Source of the DNA: Methylotenera sp.
Lineage (GTDB): Bacteria; Pseudomonadota; Gammaproteobacteria; Burkholderiales; Methylophilaceae
Assembly: GCA_005797835.1 (NCBI GenBank)
Contig: SYKG01000005.1
Location: 67,879-121,324 of the forward strand
Length of the DNA stretch: 53,446 bases
Reading direction: 5' to 3'
The notes under the pieces: model-generated
Seen by the model: only the letters and a program-made list of their open reading frames with translations
What the model was told of the DNA's origin: nothing
Databases searched by the model: none
In this document: positions 37,324 through 47,433 of the stretch, piece by piece
How the letters are laid out: each line of letters starts with the position of its first letter
Numbering within the stretch: the first letter of the stretch is position 1
Program-made: the position numbers and the translations under genes

Positions 37324-39153
37324 ATGTTTAAGTATTTTGAAAAGCTCCTTAATCCATTCCCTGAAGATTTTTTAGTTACACCTCCAAAGACCCTACTTCC
37401 ATTTATTTGGTCTTGTACAAAAAGTCTTAGATTGTTAATCCTGTGCATGGCCCTTTTAACCGCAGTAATAGGAAGTTTTGAAGCTGTTTTATTTGCATAT
37501 ATGGGATCACTTATTGATTTATTAAATCATGCAAGCCCAAGTGATTTTTGGACGCGACATTTTTCTATGTTAGCCTCAGCTGCTCTTATTTTGCTTCTAA
37601 GTACGATTCTTATTTTATTTCAAACATTAATTAAGCATCAATCGCTTGCTGGTGCATTTCCAATGCGCATGCGCTGGAATTTTCATCGTTTACTTCTTAA
37701 CCAAAGTATGAATTTTTATTCTAATGAATTTGCTGGAAGAGTAGCTGCAAAAGTTATGCAAACTGCTCTTGCAGTCAGAGACTTATGGTTTATTTTGGCT
37801 GACATATTAATCTATGTCATTATTTATTTTCTCACCATGATTTTGGTTGTTGGAAAATTTAGTTATTTGATGATGCTTCCCTTTATTGGATGGGTAATCT
37901 TCTATATTTTAGCTGTAATTTATTTTGTGCCACGCTTAAGTGAGCTATCAAGAAATCAAGCTGATGCGCGATCTTTAATGACTGGGAGAATTACTGATGC
38001 TTATACCAATATAAGCACAATCAAGCTTTTTTCCCATGCGGGACGTGAAGCCAATTTCGCAAAGGTGGCTATGAAAGAGTTTTTAGGTAGTGTTAATAAG
38101 CAAATGCAATTAACAACTTGGATTGAAATTGTAAACCATCTTCTAAGTATGCTTCTTGTAATTGGCACGGCTATCGTTGCAATCTGGCTTTGGTCGAGGA
38201 ATGAAATTATGGTGGGCGTGATTGCAACTTCTACTGCTATGGCTCTTAGGTTAAATGGGATATCACATTGGGTAATGTGGGAAATGTCATCATTGTATGA
38301 ACAAGTTGGAACTCTTCAGGATGGGCTTAATACACTTTCAATTCACCAAGAAATTAAGGATGTGAAAAATGCAAAAAATCTCTTAATAAAGAAAGCTTCA
38401 GTTTCATTTCAAAATATAGTTTTTAATTATCCTAATCAAAAAAAATCTATCTTTAATAATTTTTCTTTATACATAAATCCTGGTGAAAAAGTTGGGTTAG
38501 TTGGAAGATCAGGTTCAGGAAAATCTACCCTCGTAAATTTATTATTAAGATTTTATGATCTTAAGTCTGGTGAAATTATTATTGATCATCAAGATATTTC
38601 TAAAGTGAAGCAAAATAGCTTAAGAGAGAAAATAGGTATGGTCACACAAGATACTTCTCTTTTGCACCGTTCCGTTAAGGATAATATTATCTACGGCAGA
38701 CCTGATGCGACAAAAAAGGAAATAGTTAATGCTGCCCAAAGAGCAAAGGCTCATGACTTTATCTTACAACTAGAAGATAATTTATTAAGAAAAGGCTATG
38801 AGGCTCACGTTGGTGAAAGAGGCGTTAAATTATCAGGGGGACAAAGACAACGAATATCTATTGCAAGAGTTATATTAAAAGATGCTCCAATACTATTATT
38901 AGATGAAGCTACAAGCGCACTTGATTCAGAAATTGAGGTTGTAATTCAACAAAGCCTATATCAGCTGATGGAAGGTAAAACAGTAATTGCAATCGCTCAT
39001 CGCTTATCAACTATTGCAGCGATGGATAGACTAATTGTAATTGATAAAGGTAAGATTATTGAGGAAGGACCTCATGCTAAACTCATAAAAAAGAAAGGCT
39101 TATACTCAAGACTTTGGAAGCATCAGAGCGGGGGCTTCTTAGGAGAGACTTAA
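37324..39153 (+). CDS. ABC exporter, fused permease and ATPase (MsbA/multidrug-like)
   Basis: Half-transporter of the type IV exporter class. The N-terminal membrane domain (about residues 25-320) has six helices, and the C-terminal nucleotide-binding domain has Walker A GLVGRSGSGKSTLVNLL at about 390-406, a Q-loop (MVTQDTSLL), signature LSGGQRQRISIARV near 502 and Walker B APILLLDEATSALDSE, then the H-loop AIAHRLST. Length is 609 aa; it acts as a homodimer or with another half. Substrate is unknown. It follows ispF after 8 nt. The last 4 nt are shared with the convergent Smr gene. Confidence 0.9.
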   Translation: MFKYFEKLLNPFPEDFLVTPPKTLLPFIWSCTKSLRLLILCMALLTAVIGSFEAVLFAYMGSLIDLLNHASPSDFWTRHFSMLASAALILLLSTILILFQTLIKHQSLAGAFPMRMRWNFHRLLLNQSMNFYSNEFAGRVAAKVMQTALAVRDLWFILADILIYVIIYFLTMILVVGKFSYLMMLPFIGWVIFYILAVIYFVPRLSELSRNQADARSLMTGRITDAYTNISTIKLFSHAGREANFAKVAMKEFLGSVNKQMQLTTWIEIVNHLLSMLLVIGTAIVAIWLWSRNEIMVGVIATSTAMALRLNGISHWVMWEMSSLYEQVGTLQDGLNTLSIHQEIKDVKNAKNLLIKKASVSFQNIVFNYPNQKKSIFNNFSLYINPGEKVGLVGRSGSGKSTLVNLLLRFYDLKSGEIIIDHQDISKVKQNSLREKIGMVTQDTSLLHRSVKDNIIYGRPDATKKEIVNAAQRAKAHDFILQLEDNLLRKGYEAHVGERGVKLSGGQRQRISIARVILKDAPILLLDEATSALDSEIEVVIQQSLYQLMEGKTVIAIAHRLSTIAAMDRLIVIDKGKIIEEGPHAKLIKKKGLYSRLWKHQSGGFLGET

Positions 39154-39698
39154 TGACTATCAAGTAATACAATGACAGCTCCACCTCCACCATCATGAGC
39201 TTTTGCTTGAGCATAGGCTATAACTTCTTCTTTTTGCGCTAACCAATGTTTTAATTTATTTTTGAGAACAGGTTCTTTGTTTTTAGAGTTATACCCTTTA
39301 CCATGCACTATACGAATGCAACGAATATTATTTTTTTTGCATTCGGTAATAAATTTAACAACATAGCTCTTTGCTTCATCTGAAATCATGCCATGCAGGT
39401 CAATAGATTTTTGCACCACCCAATACCCTTTTTTTAGTTTTTTCAAAATATCAGGCGAGTAGCCTGTTTTAATGTAGATAAGCTCTTCACTATTTTCAAA
39501 ATCGTGAAGTGGTTCATAATAATCGCTAATGGAATCAATAAGTGCTTGTTTTTCGTCTCTTATAAAATTAACAGGGACAGGTTTAGGTTTTTTTTGAGGT
39601 GCTTTATATTCTTTTTTCTTCGGATTAATTTTTAATGGAGTAGCCCCTTTAATAGCTTCTCTGAACAAGTCAATTTCGTCTTCTTTATTTGTCGCCAT
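39150..39698 (-). CDS. Smr-domain protein
   Basis: The 182-residue product has a C-terminal Smr (small MutS-related) domain from about residue 95: IDLHGMISDEAKSYVVKFI, CIRIVHGKGYNSK and a GGGGAVIVLL end. The N-terminal part is charged and low in hydrophobics (NPKKKEYKAPQKKPKPVPV). Smr domains have nicking endonuclease or RNA-cleaving activity in some proteins, such as SmrB on collided ribosomes; the present protein resembles the stand-alone bacterial SmrA/SmrB group, and its exact role is not assigned. trxB lies 4 nt upstream. Confidence 0.87.
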   Translation of the reverse strand: MATNKEDEIDLFREAIKGATPLKINPKKKEYKAPQKKPKPVPVNFIRDEKQALIDSISDYYEPLHDFENSEELIYIKTGYSPDILKKLKKGYWVVQKSIDLHGMISDEAKSYVVKFITECKKNNIRCIRIVHGKGYNSKNKEPVLKNKLKHWLAQKEEVIAYAQAKAHDGGGGAVIVLLDSH

Positions 39699-39702
39699 AA
39701 TA

Positions 39703-40711
<1,009 letters not shown>

Positions 40712-40730
40712 ACCAATTTTGAATAGAAGA

Positions 40731-40751
40731 GACTCTTTTTGAGAGTTTTTT
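40731..40751 (+). terminator. Terminator-like hairpin upstream of the ftsK promoter
   Basis: GACTCT (40731-40736), loop TTTTG and AGAGTT (40742-40747) are followed by a T run to 40751. It looks like a small intrinsic terminator on the plus strand, but no plus-strand gene ends nearby. It could block antisense transcripts entering ftsK. Confidence 0.4.
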
Positions 40752-40774
40752 GATCCTTATTTGGCAACCGTAAC

Positions 40775-40783
40775 TGCTATAAT
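40775..40783 (+). promoter_or_regulatory. Extended -10 promoter of ftsK
   Basis: TGCTATAAT is a perfect extended -10 element. Expected transcription start is near 40790, about 21 nt before the TTG start codon of ftsK. No good -35 hexamer is present at 17 bp, as is usual for extended -10 promoters. Confidence 0.6.
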
Positions 40784-40811
40784 TACTTTAAAATTTTGAG
40801 TACTTATAGCC

Positions 40812-43112
40812 TTGTTTTTTAGAAAAAAATCAGAATCCTTAATTACTAGCCAAACCCATCAAGATAAAAAACTTAGTGGGGTTAAAAATAAGCTTACTCG
40901 AGAAGCTTGGTGGCTAAGTTTGATTTTTCTAGGGTTTTATTTAACTATCGTACTTGCAACATATTCCAATCAAGATCCTTCATGGTCTCATAGCGTTAGT
41001 GGTTCAAGTATAATTCAGAATGCTGGCGGTATCATTGGTTCATATTTATCTGATTTTTTGCTTTATATTTTTGGTTTATCAAGTTGGTGGTTAAGTTTTT
41101 TATGTTTTTTTAGTATTTGGCTTCTTTACCCTCAATATAATAATGAGCTAAAAGGCTATCGTTCTTTTTTACTTTTTAACTATTTTGGCTTTTTTCTTTT
41201 GATATTTAGTTCTGCTGCTTTTGAATCTGGTCATATAGTTAATCTACCAGCACAATTTCCGTTAAGCCAAGGCGGGTTGCTTGGAAAACTATTCGACCAA
41301 ACATTGCGGTCATCTCTGGGTTACATAGGGTCAAGTATTTTTCTTATTACATCGATTGCGATTGGCTTTAGTTTATTCACTGGATGGTCTTGGTTTAAAA
41401 TTTCAGATCATTTTGGTCATTTAGTTTTTGCCTTATTTCACAGAGTACTATATCGATATAGAGATTTGCAAGATCGCAAACATGGAAGAATTATAGAAAA
41501 ACAACGATTAGAGCTCTTGGAAAGTGAGCGTAAAAAATCTGAAAATAGGTCTCCCCTTAATATTGAATCTCCTGAAGTAGAAATTAAAAAAAGTGCACGC
41601 GTTCAGAAAGAAAAACAAATTCCATTATTTATTTTTACTGATAATTTACTGCCACCTCTTGATCTTTTAGATCAACCCACTCACCAAGTCGAACCGCAAT
41701 CGCCAGAGACTATAGAATTTATATCTCGCCTTATTGAGAAAAAATTAATGGACTTTGGTATTGAAGCAAAAGTCTTATCAGCGCAACCTGGACCTGTGAT
41801 TACTCGGTACGAGTTTGAGCTAGCGCCTGGTGTTAAAGGTAGTCAAATTATAAATTTATCAAAGGATTTAGCGCGAGCACTTTCTGTTGTAAGTGTTCGT
41901 GTTGTTGAGACTATTCCCGGTAAAACATGCATGGGTTTAGAAATCCCCAATCCAAAAAGGCAAATTGTTTATTTATCTGAAATTATGAGCTCTCAAATCT
42001 TTGCAGATACAGGTGCATCACTTACGATTGCTTTGGGAAAAGATATCTCTGGTCGGCCTGAGGTTGCGGATTTATCTAAAATGCCTCATTTACTAATTGC
42101 AGGTACTACAGGATCTGGTAAGTCAGTTGCAATTAATGCATTAATTTTAAGCCTCCTTTATAAATCTAATTCGGAAAAAGTTAGGATGATTTTCATTGAC
42201 CCAAAAATGCTTGAGTTATCCGTCTATGAGGGAATACCTCACTTAATAGCTCCAGTTGTAACTGATATGCGTCAAGCTGCTAATGCGTTGAATTGGTGTG
42301 TAGTTGAAATGGAAAGACGGTATAAGTTGATGTCGATGTTGGGAGTTAGAAATTTAGCTGGATATAATCAGAAAATTAAAGATAGTATTAAAGATGGTTC
42401 ACAAATTGCTGATCCAGTTGATCCTGAAAATACTGAGCCCTTATCTGAAATGCCACTCATCGTTATTGTGATTGATGAACTTGCTGATTTAATGATGGTG
42501 GTAGGTAAAAAAATTGAAGAACTGATTGCTAGACTTGCTCAAAAAGCGAGAGCTTCTGGTATTCACTTGGTCTTGGCAACACAAAGGCCCTCAGTTGATG
42601 TGATCACAGGGCTCATTAAAGCTAACATTCCGGCAAGAATTGCGTTCCAAGTCTCTAGCAAAATAGATTCTCGAACAATCCTAGACCAAATGGGTGCAGA
42701 AACTCTTCTTGGGCAAGGAGATATGTTATATCAACCTACAGGTTCAGTCTATCCTCAGAGAATTCATGGGGCATTTGTATCGGATCAAGAAGTACATAAA
42801 GTGGTGAGTTACCTTAAGTCACATGGAGAACCTAATTATATTGAAGGTATTTTAACTAACGAGGCTTCGGAGAGTATTGATTATGGTGACTATGCATCTA
42901 ATTTCTCTGGTGAAAAGGATCCACTTTATGATGAGGCTGTTGAGTTAGTATTACGAAGCAGAAAACCCTCCATCTCCTCAGTTCAAAGGCATCTGCGTAT
43001 TGGTTATAACCGTGCTGCAAGAATAATTGAGGATATGGAAAGAGCTGGGCTTGTTAGTGCAATGCAAAGTAATGGAAATAGAGATATCTTAGCCCCAAAT
43101 CAAAATGAATAA
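40812..43112 (+). CDS. ftsK: DNA translocase FtsK
   Basis: Septal DNA pump that clears chromosome termini and activates XerCD recombination. The 766-residue protein has an N-terminal membrane domain with four helices (about 30-200), a short linker, the RecA-like motor with Walker [19 protein letters not shown] near 430 and Walker [14 protein letters not shown] near 550, and a C-terminal gamma winged helix (about 700-760, [20 protein letters not shown]) for KOPS recognition. The start is TTG 40812: an in-frame TGA lies 13 nt upstream and no other ATG or GTG precedes the membrane domain. It overlaps lolA by 8 nt. Confidence 0.96.
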   Translation: MFFRKKSESLITSQTHQDKKLSGVKNKLTREAWWLSLIFLGFYLTIVLATYSNQDPSWSHSVSGSSIIQNAGGIIGSYLSDFLLYIFGLSSWWLSFLCFFSIWLLYPQYNNELKGYRSFLLFNYFGFFLLIFSSAAFESGHIVNLPAQFPLSQGGLLGKLFDQTLRSSLGYIGSSIFLITSIAIGFSLFTGWSWFKISDHFGHLVFALFHRVLYRYRDLQDRKHGRIIEKQRLELLESERKKSENRSPLNIESPEVEIKKSARVQKEKQIPLFIFTDNLLPPLDLLDQPTHQVEPQSPETIEFISRLIEKKLMDFGIEAKVLSAQPGPVITRYEFELAPGVKGSQIINLSKDLARALSVVSVRVVETIPGKTCMGLEIPNPKRQIVYLSEIMSSQIFADTGASLTIALGKDISGRPEVADLSKMPHLLIAGTTGSGKSVAINALILSLLYKSNSEKVRMIFIDPKMLELSVYEGIPHLIAPVVTDMRQAANALNWCVVEMERRYKLMSMLGVRNLAGYNQKIKDSIKDGSQIADPVDPENTEPLSEMPLIVIVIDELADLMMVVGKKIEELIARLAQKARASGIHLVLATQRPSVDVITGLIKANIPARIAFQVSSKIDSRTILDQMGAETLLGQGDMLYQPTGSVYPQRIHGAFVSDQEVHKVVSYLKSHGEPNYIEGILTNEASESIDYGDYASNFSGEKDPLYDEAVELVLRSRKPSISSVQRHLRIGYNRAARIIEDMERAGLVSAMQSNGNRDILAPNQNE

Positions 43113-44112
43113 ATTTTTTTTTATTTTTTTAACTCTCTCTATAAATGCAATTGCCGACGGTATTTCAGAGCTTAATATTTTTATAAATAATGTCTCAAGT
43201 ATGTCTTCTGAATTTAGTCAGGTTGTTCTAGATAAAAGGGGCTCAAAAATTCAAGACGCAGAGGGAGTAATGTTGTTTAAAAGACCTGATAAATTTAGAT
43301 GGGATTATTTAAAGCCTTATCAAAATCAAATTATCAGCGATGGAGATCGACTATATATTTATGATCAAGATCTCAGGCAAGTTTCTATTAATCCAATAGC
43401 TAAAATGGCCGGAGCAACGCCACTTCTAATTATTGCAAGTAAAAATGTTGAAAAATATTTCATACTCAAAAACATAGAGGACCAAGCTAATAATGAAGTT
43501 AATCAAAATATTAAATGGGTCGAAGCAATCCCTAGAGAACAGAGTGCTGGATTTAGTAAGGTTATACTCGGATTAGCTGAAAATAAATTATCAGTAATGA
43601 AAGTTGTGGATGCTTTTGAACATATAACTACAATTAGTTTTAAGAATACAAAATATAATATGAACTTAGCCGATAAAAATTTTTTGTTTAAATTATCAAG
43701 TGGTATTGATGTTATCCAAACTGATGCTGCACCAATAAATTCCGCACCAATACCAAATATTAATAAAAGTAATGAATTAGAACTAATTGCTTTTGTGCAT
43801 GCTTGGGTAAACGCCTGGTCCGATAGAGATATTGAGCTCTACTTAAGTAAATATGCTGAAGATTTTAAGACACCCAATGGCGATACATTTACTTTATGGC
43901 AGGCTTCAAGAAAAAAAAATTTTTTATCGCAAGGAAAAATTCTGGTTGAAATTGAAGATATAAAAGTGAGTATGAATAACGAAAATCTTGCGCGCCTACA
44001 ATTCAAACAAAAATATATTTCTGATAAATTTAGAGATGAGTCTAATAAATTCCTCTTGGTGAAAAAAATTAATGGGAAATGGCTTATTCAAGAGGAATCT
44101 TCGGGTAAATAG
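43105..44112 (+). CDS. lolA: LolA lipoprotein carrier with C-terminal NTF2-like domain
   Basis: Periplasmic chaperone carrying lipoproteins from LolCDE to LolB. A signal peptide ([18 protein letters not shown]) is followed by a normal LolA domain to about residue 208, with [35 protein letters not shown] and [15 protein letters not shown]. Then come a Pro/Ser/Asn linker ([17 protein letters not shown]) and an extra domain of about 110 residues ([22 protein letters not shown] ... [17 protein letters not shown]) that looks NTF2-like/SnoaL, as found at the C-terminus of some L,D-transpeptidases. LolA is usually about 200 aa, so this is a fusion. Context ftsK-lolA-rarA-serS confirms the LolA part. 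Confidence 0.9.
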   Translation: MNKFFFIFLTLSINAIADGISELNIFINNVSSMSSEFSQVVLDKRGSKIQDAEGVMLFKRPDKFRWDYLKPYQNQIISDGDRLYIYDQDLRQVSINPIAKMAGATPLLIIASKNVEKYFILKNIEDQANNEVNQNIKWVEAIPREQSAGFSKVILGLAENKLSVMKVVDAFEHITTISFKNTKYNMNLADKNFLFKLSSGIDVIQTDAAPINSAPIPNINKSNELELIAFVHAWVNAWSDRDIELYLSKYAEDFKTPNGDTFTLWQASRKKNFLSQGKILVEIEDIKVSMNNENLARLQFKQKYISDKFRDESNKFLLVKKINGKWLIQEESSGK

Positions 44113-44117
44113 TACTT

Positions 44118-45422
44118 ATGAACCAAATATTTGAACCGAATCCATCTCAATTACCCCTCGCTGAATATTTAAGGCCAAGGTCTGTGGGTGAAATTGCAGG
44201 ACAAAAACATATATTAGGTGAAGGTAAATCATTACGTGTCGCTATTGAATCAGGGAAATTACCCTCCATGATTTTATGGGGGCCACCAGGTGTCGGAAAA
44301 ACAACAATTGCGCGCGTGATTGCGAATTCCATAGATGCTGAATTTATATCAGTGTCTGCAGTATTGTCTGGTGTAAAAGATATTCGAGAAGCTATAGATA
44401 AAGCAAAGTTAAATTTGCAGCAATACAATAAGAAAACAATTTTTTTTGTAGATGAAGTTCATCGTTTTAATAAAAGCCAGCAAGATGCATTCTTGCCGCA
44501 TGTTGAATCAGGATTAATTACTTTTATTGGAGCAACTACTGAAAATCCATCTTTTGAAGTTAATTCCGCTTTATTAAGTCGATCTCAAGTCTATGTACTC
44601 AAAATTCTAGATAAAGAAGATCTTCTTTTGATCTATGAAAAAGCTAAAAATTATATTGCTCCTGATATTGAATTGGATGAAGAGACTAAGCAGGAAATTA
44701 TTACTTATATTAATGGGGATGCTAGACGGCTGCTTAATTTCTTAGAATTACTCGTTAATACTGCTACATCTTTAAAAGTTAAAAAGATTGATCAAGACTT
44801 TTTAAAGAAAACGATTACGAATAAAGTAAGGCGTTTTGATAAAGGTGGAGATCAGTTTTATGATCAAATTTCAGCGCTGCATAAGTCTGTGAGAGGTTCT
44901 GATCCTAATGCTTCTTTATATTGGCTTCATCGTATGCTAGATGGTGGTGTTGACCCACTTTATTTGGCAAGAAGAATTGTTCGAATTGCTATTGAGGATA
45001 TCGGTTTAGCTGATCCAAAAGGGCAAACTATAGCTTTAGAGGCATATCAAATTTATGAGCGTCTTGGCTCGCCTGAAGGCGAGTTGGCACTTTCCAATGC
45101 AGTAATTTATTTATCTATTGCTGCTAAAAGTAATGCAGCGTATATGGCTTTTAATGAAGTGAAAGCATTTGTAGGGGAGGGAGATAATTGTGATGTACCT
45201 GTTCATCTTCGAAATGCCCCAACTAAGCTTATGAAAGAATTAGATTATGGTAAAAATTATCGGTACGCCCATAATGAACCTGATGCTTATGCAGCAGGTG
45301 AAAAATATTTCCCTGATAATATAGATCCTATTGAATTTTATAAGCCTACAACTAGAGGATTAGAGAGTAAAATTCTTGAAAAAATGAATTATTTAAAATC
45401 CCAGGATCAGCAAAAGAAATAG
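44118..45422 (+). CDS. rarA: Replication-associated recombination protein A (RarA/MgsA)
   Basis: AAA+ ATPase of the clamp-loader clade acting at stalled replication forks. The 434-residue protein has [20 protein letters not shown], Walker [19 protein letters not shown] near 53, Walker [20 protein letters not shown] near 109, sensor 1 [20 protein letters not shown], and the C-terminal tetramerisation region ([26 protein letters not shown]). It lies 5 nt after lolA and 6 nt before serS. Confidence 0.96.
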   Translation: MNQIFEPNPSQLPLAEYLRPRSVGEIAGQKHILGEGKSLRVAIESGKLPSMILWGPPGVGKTTIARVIANSIDAEFISVSAVLSGVKDIREAIDKAKLNLQQYNKKTIFFVDEVHRFNKSQQDAFLPHVESGLITFIGATTENPSFEVNSALLSRSQVYVLKILDKEDLLLIYEKAKNYIAPDIELDEETKQEIITYINGDARRLLNFLELLVNTATSLKVKKIDQDFLKKTITNKVRRFDKGGDQFYDQISALHKSVRGSDPNASLYWLHRMLDGGVDPLYLARRIVRIAIEDIGLADPKGQTIALEAYQIYERLGSPEGELALSNAVIYLSIAAKSNAAYMAFNEVKAFVGEGDNCDVPVHLRNAPTKLMKELDYGKNYRYAHNEPDAYAAGEKYFPDNIDPIEFYKPTTRGLESKILEKMNYLKSQDQQKK

Positions 45423-45428
45423 GTATTT

Positions 45429-46697
45429 ATGATAGATATTCAGATATTAAGAAATGATATTGAGCTTGTTAAGCAAAAACTTTCAAGTCGAGGTTTTGAT
45501 CTTGATGTGAACGCCTTTCAATTACTAGAAAATACAAGAAAAAAGTTACAAGTGAAGACGCAAGATCTTCAAGAAAAAAGAAACTCTATTTCAAAAGAAA
45601 TTGGTATTTCAAAATCTAAGAATGAAGATACTAATTTACTTATGAAGAGTGTTAATGAAATTTCTGATGATTTAAAAGTAGGTGAATCAGAACTGGCTAA
45701 GCTACAAGAAAAAATTAATCAGTTCATGCTTAATATTCCAAATATTCCGCACGAATCAACTCCTTTAGGAGAGTCTGAAGTTGATAATAAAGTGATTAAG
45801 ACCGTAGGCGAGCCTAGAAAATTTACTTTTAATATCAGAGACCATGTAGATGTGGGAGCTCGGCACGGACTTAATTTTGATTTAGGTACAAAGCTCTCTG
45901 GCGCGCGTTTTGTGGTGATAGAAGGTAAGCTTGCTAAGTTACATCGAGCCATAAGCCAATATATGCTTGATACGCAGACAGATAAGCATGGTTATAAGGA
46001 ATGTTATACGCCATATTTAGTGAATAGTGAGACTTTGATAGGAACAGGACAGCTCCCTAAGTTTGAAGCTGATCTTTTCAGTTTTGCACATAATGAAACT
46101 AAATTATATTTGATCCCAACTTCCGAGGTGACACTTACAAATTTTGTTCGAGACGAAGTTGTTAAAGAATCTGATTTACCAATTAAATTAACTGCACATA
46201 CCCCCTGTTTTAGATCAGAAGCTGGGTCATACGGTAAAGATACGCGGGGTATGATTAGACAGCATCAATTTGACAAAGTTGAAATGGTTCAAATTGTTCA
46301 TCCGGATAAAAGTTATGATGCATTAGATGAAATGGTTTCACATGCTGAATTTATACTTACTTCATTAGAGCTTCCATATCGATTATTATCTCTATGTGCT
46401 GGTGATATTGGTTTTGGTGCTGCAAAAACTTTTGACTTGGAAGTTTGGCTACCCTCTCAAAATATGTATCGTGAAATTTCATCTATTTCAAATTGTGAAG
46501 CTTTCCAAGCGAGACGCCTTAAAGCAAGATTTAAGAGTGAAGCTGGAAAAAATTTATATGTTCATACATTGAATGGTTCAGGACTCGCGGTTGGGAGGAC
46601 GTTAGTTGCAATTATTGAAAACTATCAGAATGAAGAGGGAGGTATTATAATACCTAAAGTATTAGTTAGTTATATGGGCGGCATTGAAAGTATTTAG
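45429..46697 (+). CDS. serS: Seryl-tRNA synthetase
   Basis: Class II synthetase charging tRNA-Ser and tRNA-Sec. The N-terminal coiled-coil arm (about residues 28-100) binds the long variable arm of tRNA. Then come [12 protein letters not shown], motif 2 [20 protein letters not shown] and motif 3 [19 protein letters not shown]. Length 422 aa is standard. The conserved placement after rarA supports the call. The stop TAG overlaps the stop of rpiA (TTAG). Confidence 0.97.
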   Translation: MIDIQILRNDIELVKQKLSSRGFDLDVNAFQLLENTRKKLQVKTQDLQEKRNSISKEIGISKSKNEDTNLLMKSVNEISDDLKVGESELAKLQEKINQFMLNIPNIPHESTPLGESEVDNKVIKTVGEPRKFTFNIRDHVDVGARHGLNFDLGTKLSGARFVVIEGKLAKLHRAISQYMLDTQTDKHGYKECYTPYLVNSETLIGTGQLPKFEADLFSFAHNETKLYLIPTSEVTLTNFVRDEVVKESDLPIKLTAHTPCFRSEAGSYGKDTRGMIRQHQFDKVEMVQIVHPDKSYDALDEMVSHAEFILTSLELPYRLLSLCAGDIGFGAAKTFDLEVWLPSQNMYREISSISNCEAFQARRLKARFKSEAGKNLYVHTLNGSGLAVGRTLVAIIENYQNEEGGIIIPKVLVSYMGGIESI

Positions 46698-47368
46698 CTT
46701 CTCCAAATTTCACGAACTCTTCCATTCTGACTAACTAACGCGCCATGCGCTAAATTATAAAAAATACCATGCTCAACAATGCCTGGAGTTATTGAAAGTA
46801 GAGTGTTTAATTTTTCAGTATTTTTTTCAGGAAAATTAAAATCCAGGACAAAATTACCACATGAAGTTATGGCATACCCATCTTTTCCTGCATTAATTCT
46901 TATATCCCCTGTTCCTTTTTTCATTAAGATATTTTTTACAAGCTCCCAAGCAAATGGATGAACTTCTGAAGGAATAGGAAAGTTATCTCCAATATTTTTA
47001 ACAATTTTAGATTCATCCGCAATGACAATAAATTTTTTAGCTGCACGTGCAAGTAGCTTCTCTCGAACAAGATCATAACCTCGCCCTTTTAGTAAAGTAA
47101 GATCAGATGTAATTTCATCTGCCCCATCAACATAAAGATCGATTTCTTTGATTTGTTCCATAGCTAAAACTTGCAAGCCAGTTTCTTTTGCTTGAATCAT
47201 GCTTACAACAGAGCTTGAGACTACTTTTATATTTAGTTTTTCTTCTTTATTTCGTTTAGCCAAAGCGTCAATAAAGCAGTTAGCAGTTGACCCCGTACAT
47301 AGTCCTACAATCATATTTTCACTAACATATTGCAAAGCTTGATGTGCGACTAATTCTTTATCGTTCAT
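46694..47368 (-). CDS. rpiA: Ribose-5-phosphate isomerase A
   Basis: Interconverts ribose 5-phosphate and ribulose 5-phosphate, connecting the RuMP-cycle acceptor to nucleotide synthesis. I choose ATG 47368, preceded by GAGAGG; the track start 47383 is a TTG before that site. The 224-residue product has [25 protein letters not shown] and [16 protein letters not shown]. Two spots differ from the usual GTGST and KGGGAAL loops (Cys for Gly; Arg, Tyr and Asp in the second), while the catalytic Asp and Glu remain. It is divergent from mfd. Confidence 0.92.
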   Translation of the reverse strand: MNDKELVAHQALQYVSENMIVGLCTGSTANCFIDALAKRNKEEKLNIKVVSSSVVSMIQAKETGLQVLAMEQIKEIDLYVDGADEITSDLTLLKGRGYDLVREKLLARAAKKFIVIADESKIVKNIGDNFPIPSEVHPFAWELVKNILMKKGTGDIRINAGKDGYAITSCGNFVLDFNFPEKNTEKLNTLLSITPGIVEHGIFYNLAHGALVSQNGRVREIWRS

Positions 47369-47403
47369 GTTATTCCCTCTCAATGAATTTTAGCTTTAAA
47401 GCT

Positions 47404-47433
47404 TATAATATTGGTAATCATTTATACATGCAA
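47404..47433. promoter_or_regulatory. Overlapping divergent promoters of rpiA and mfd with a shared -10
   Basis: On the minus strand TTGCAT (47433-47428), 17 bp and TATTAT (47410-47405) form a good promoter for rpiA. The same bases read TATAAT on the plus strand (47404-47409), a perfect -10 for mfd with no strong -35. A 12-bp perfect palindrome AGCTTTAAAGCT (47392-47403) lies directly beside it. Confidence 0.55.

Noticed and set aside
47344-47427. N-terminal extension of Mfd in the ORF track
   Set aside because: It overlaps the start of rpiA and includes the -10 region; Mfd homology begins after 47428.
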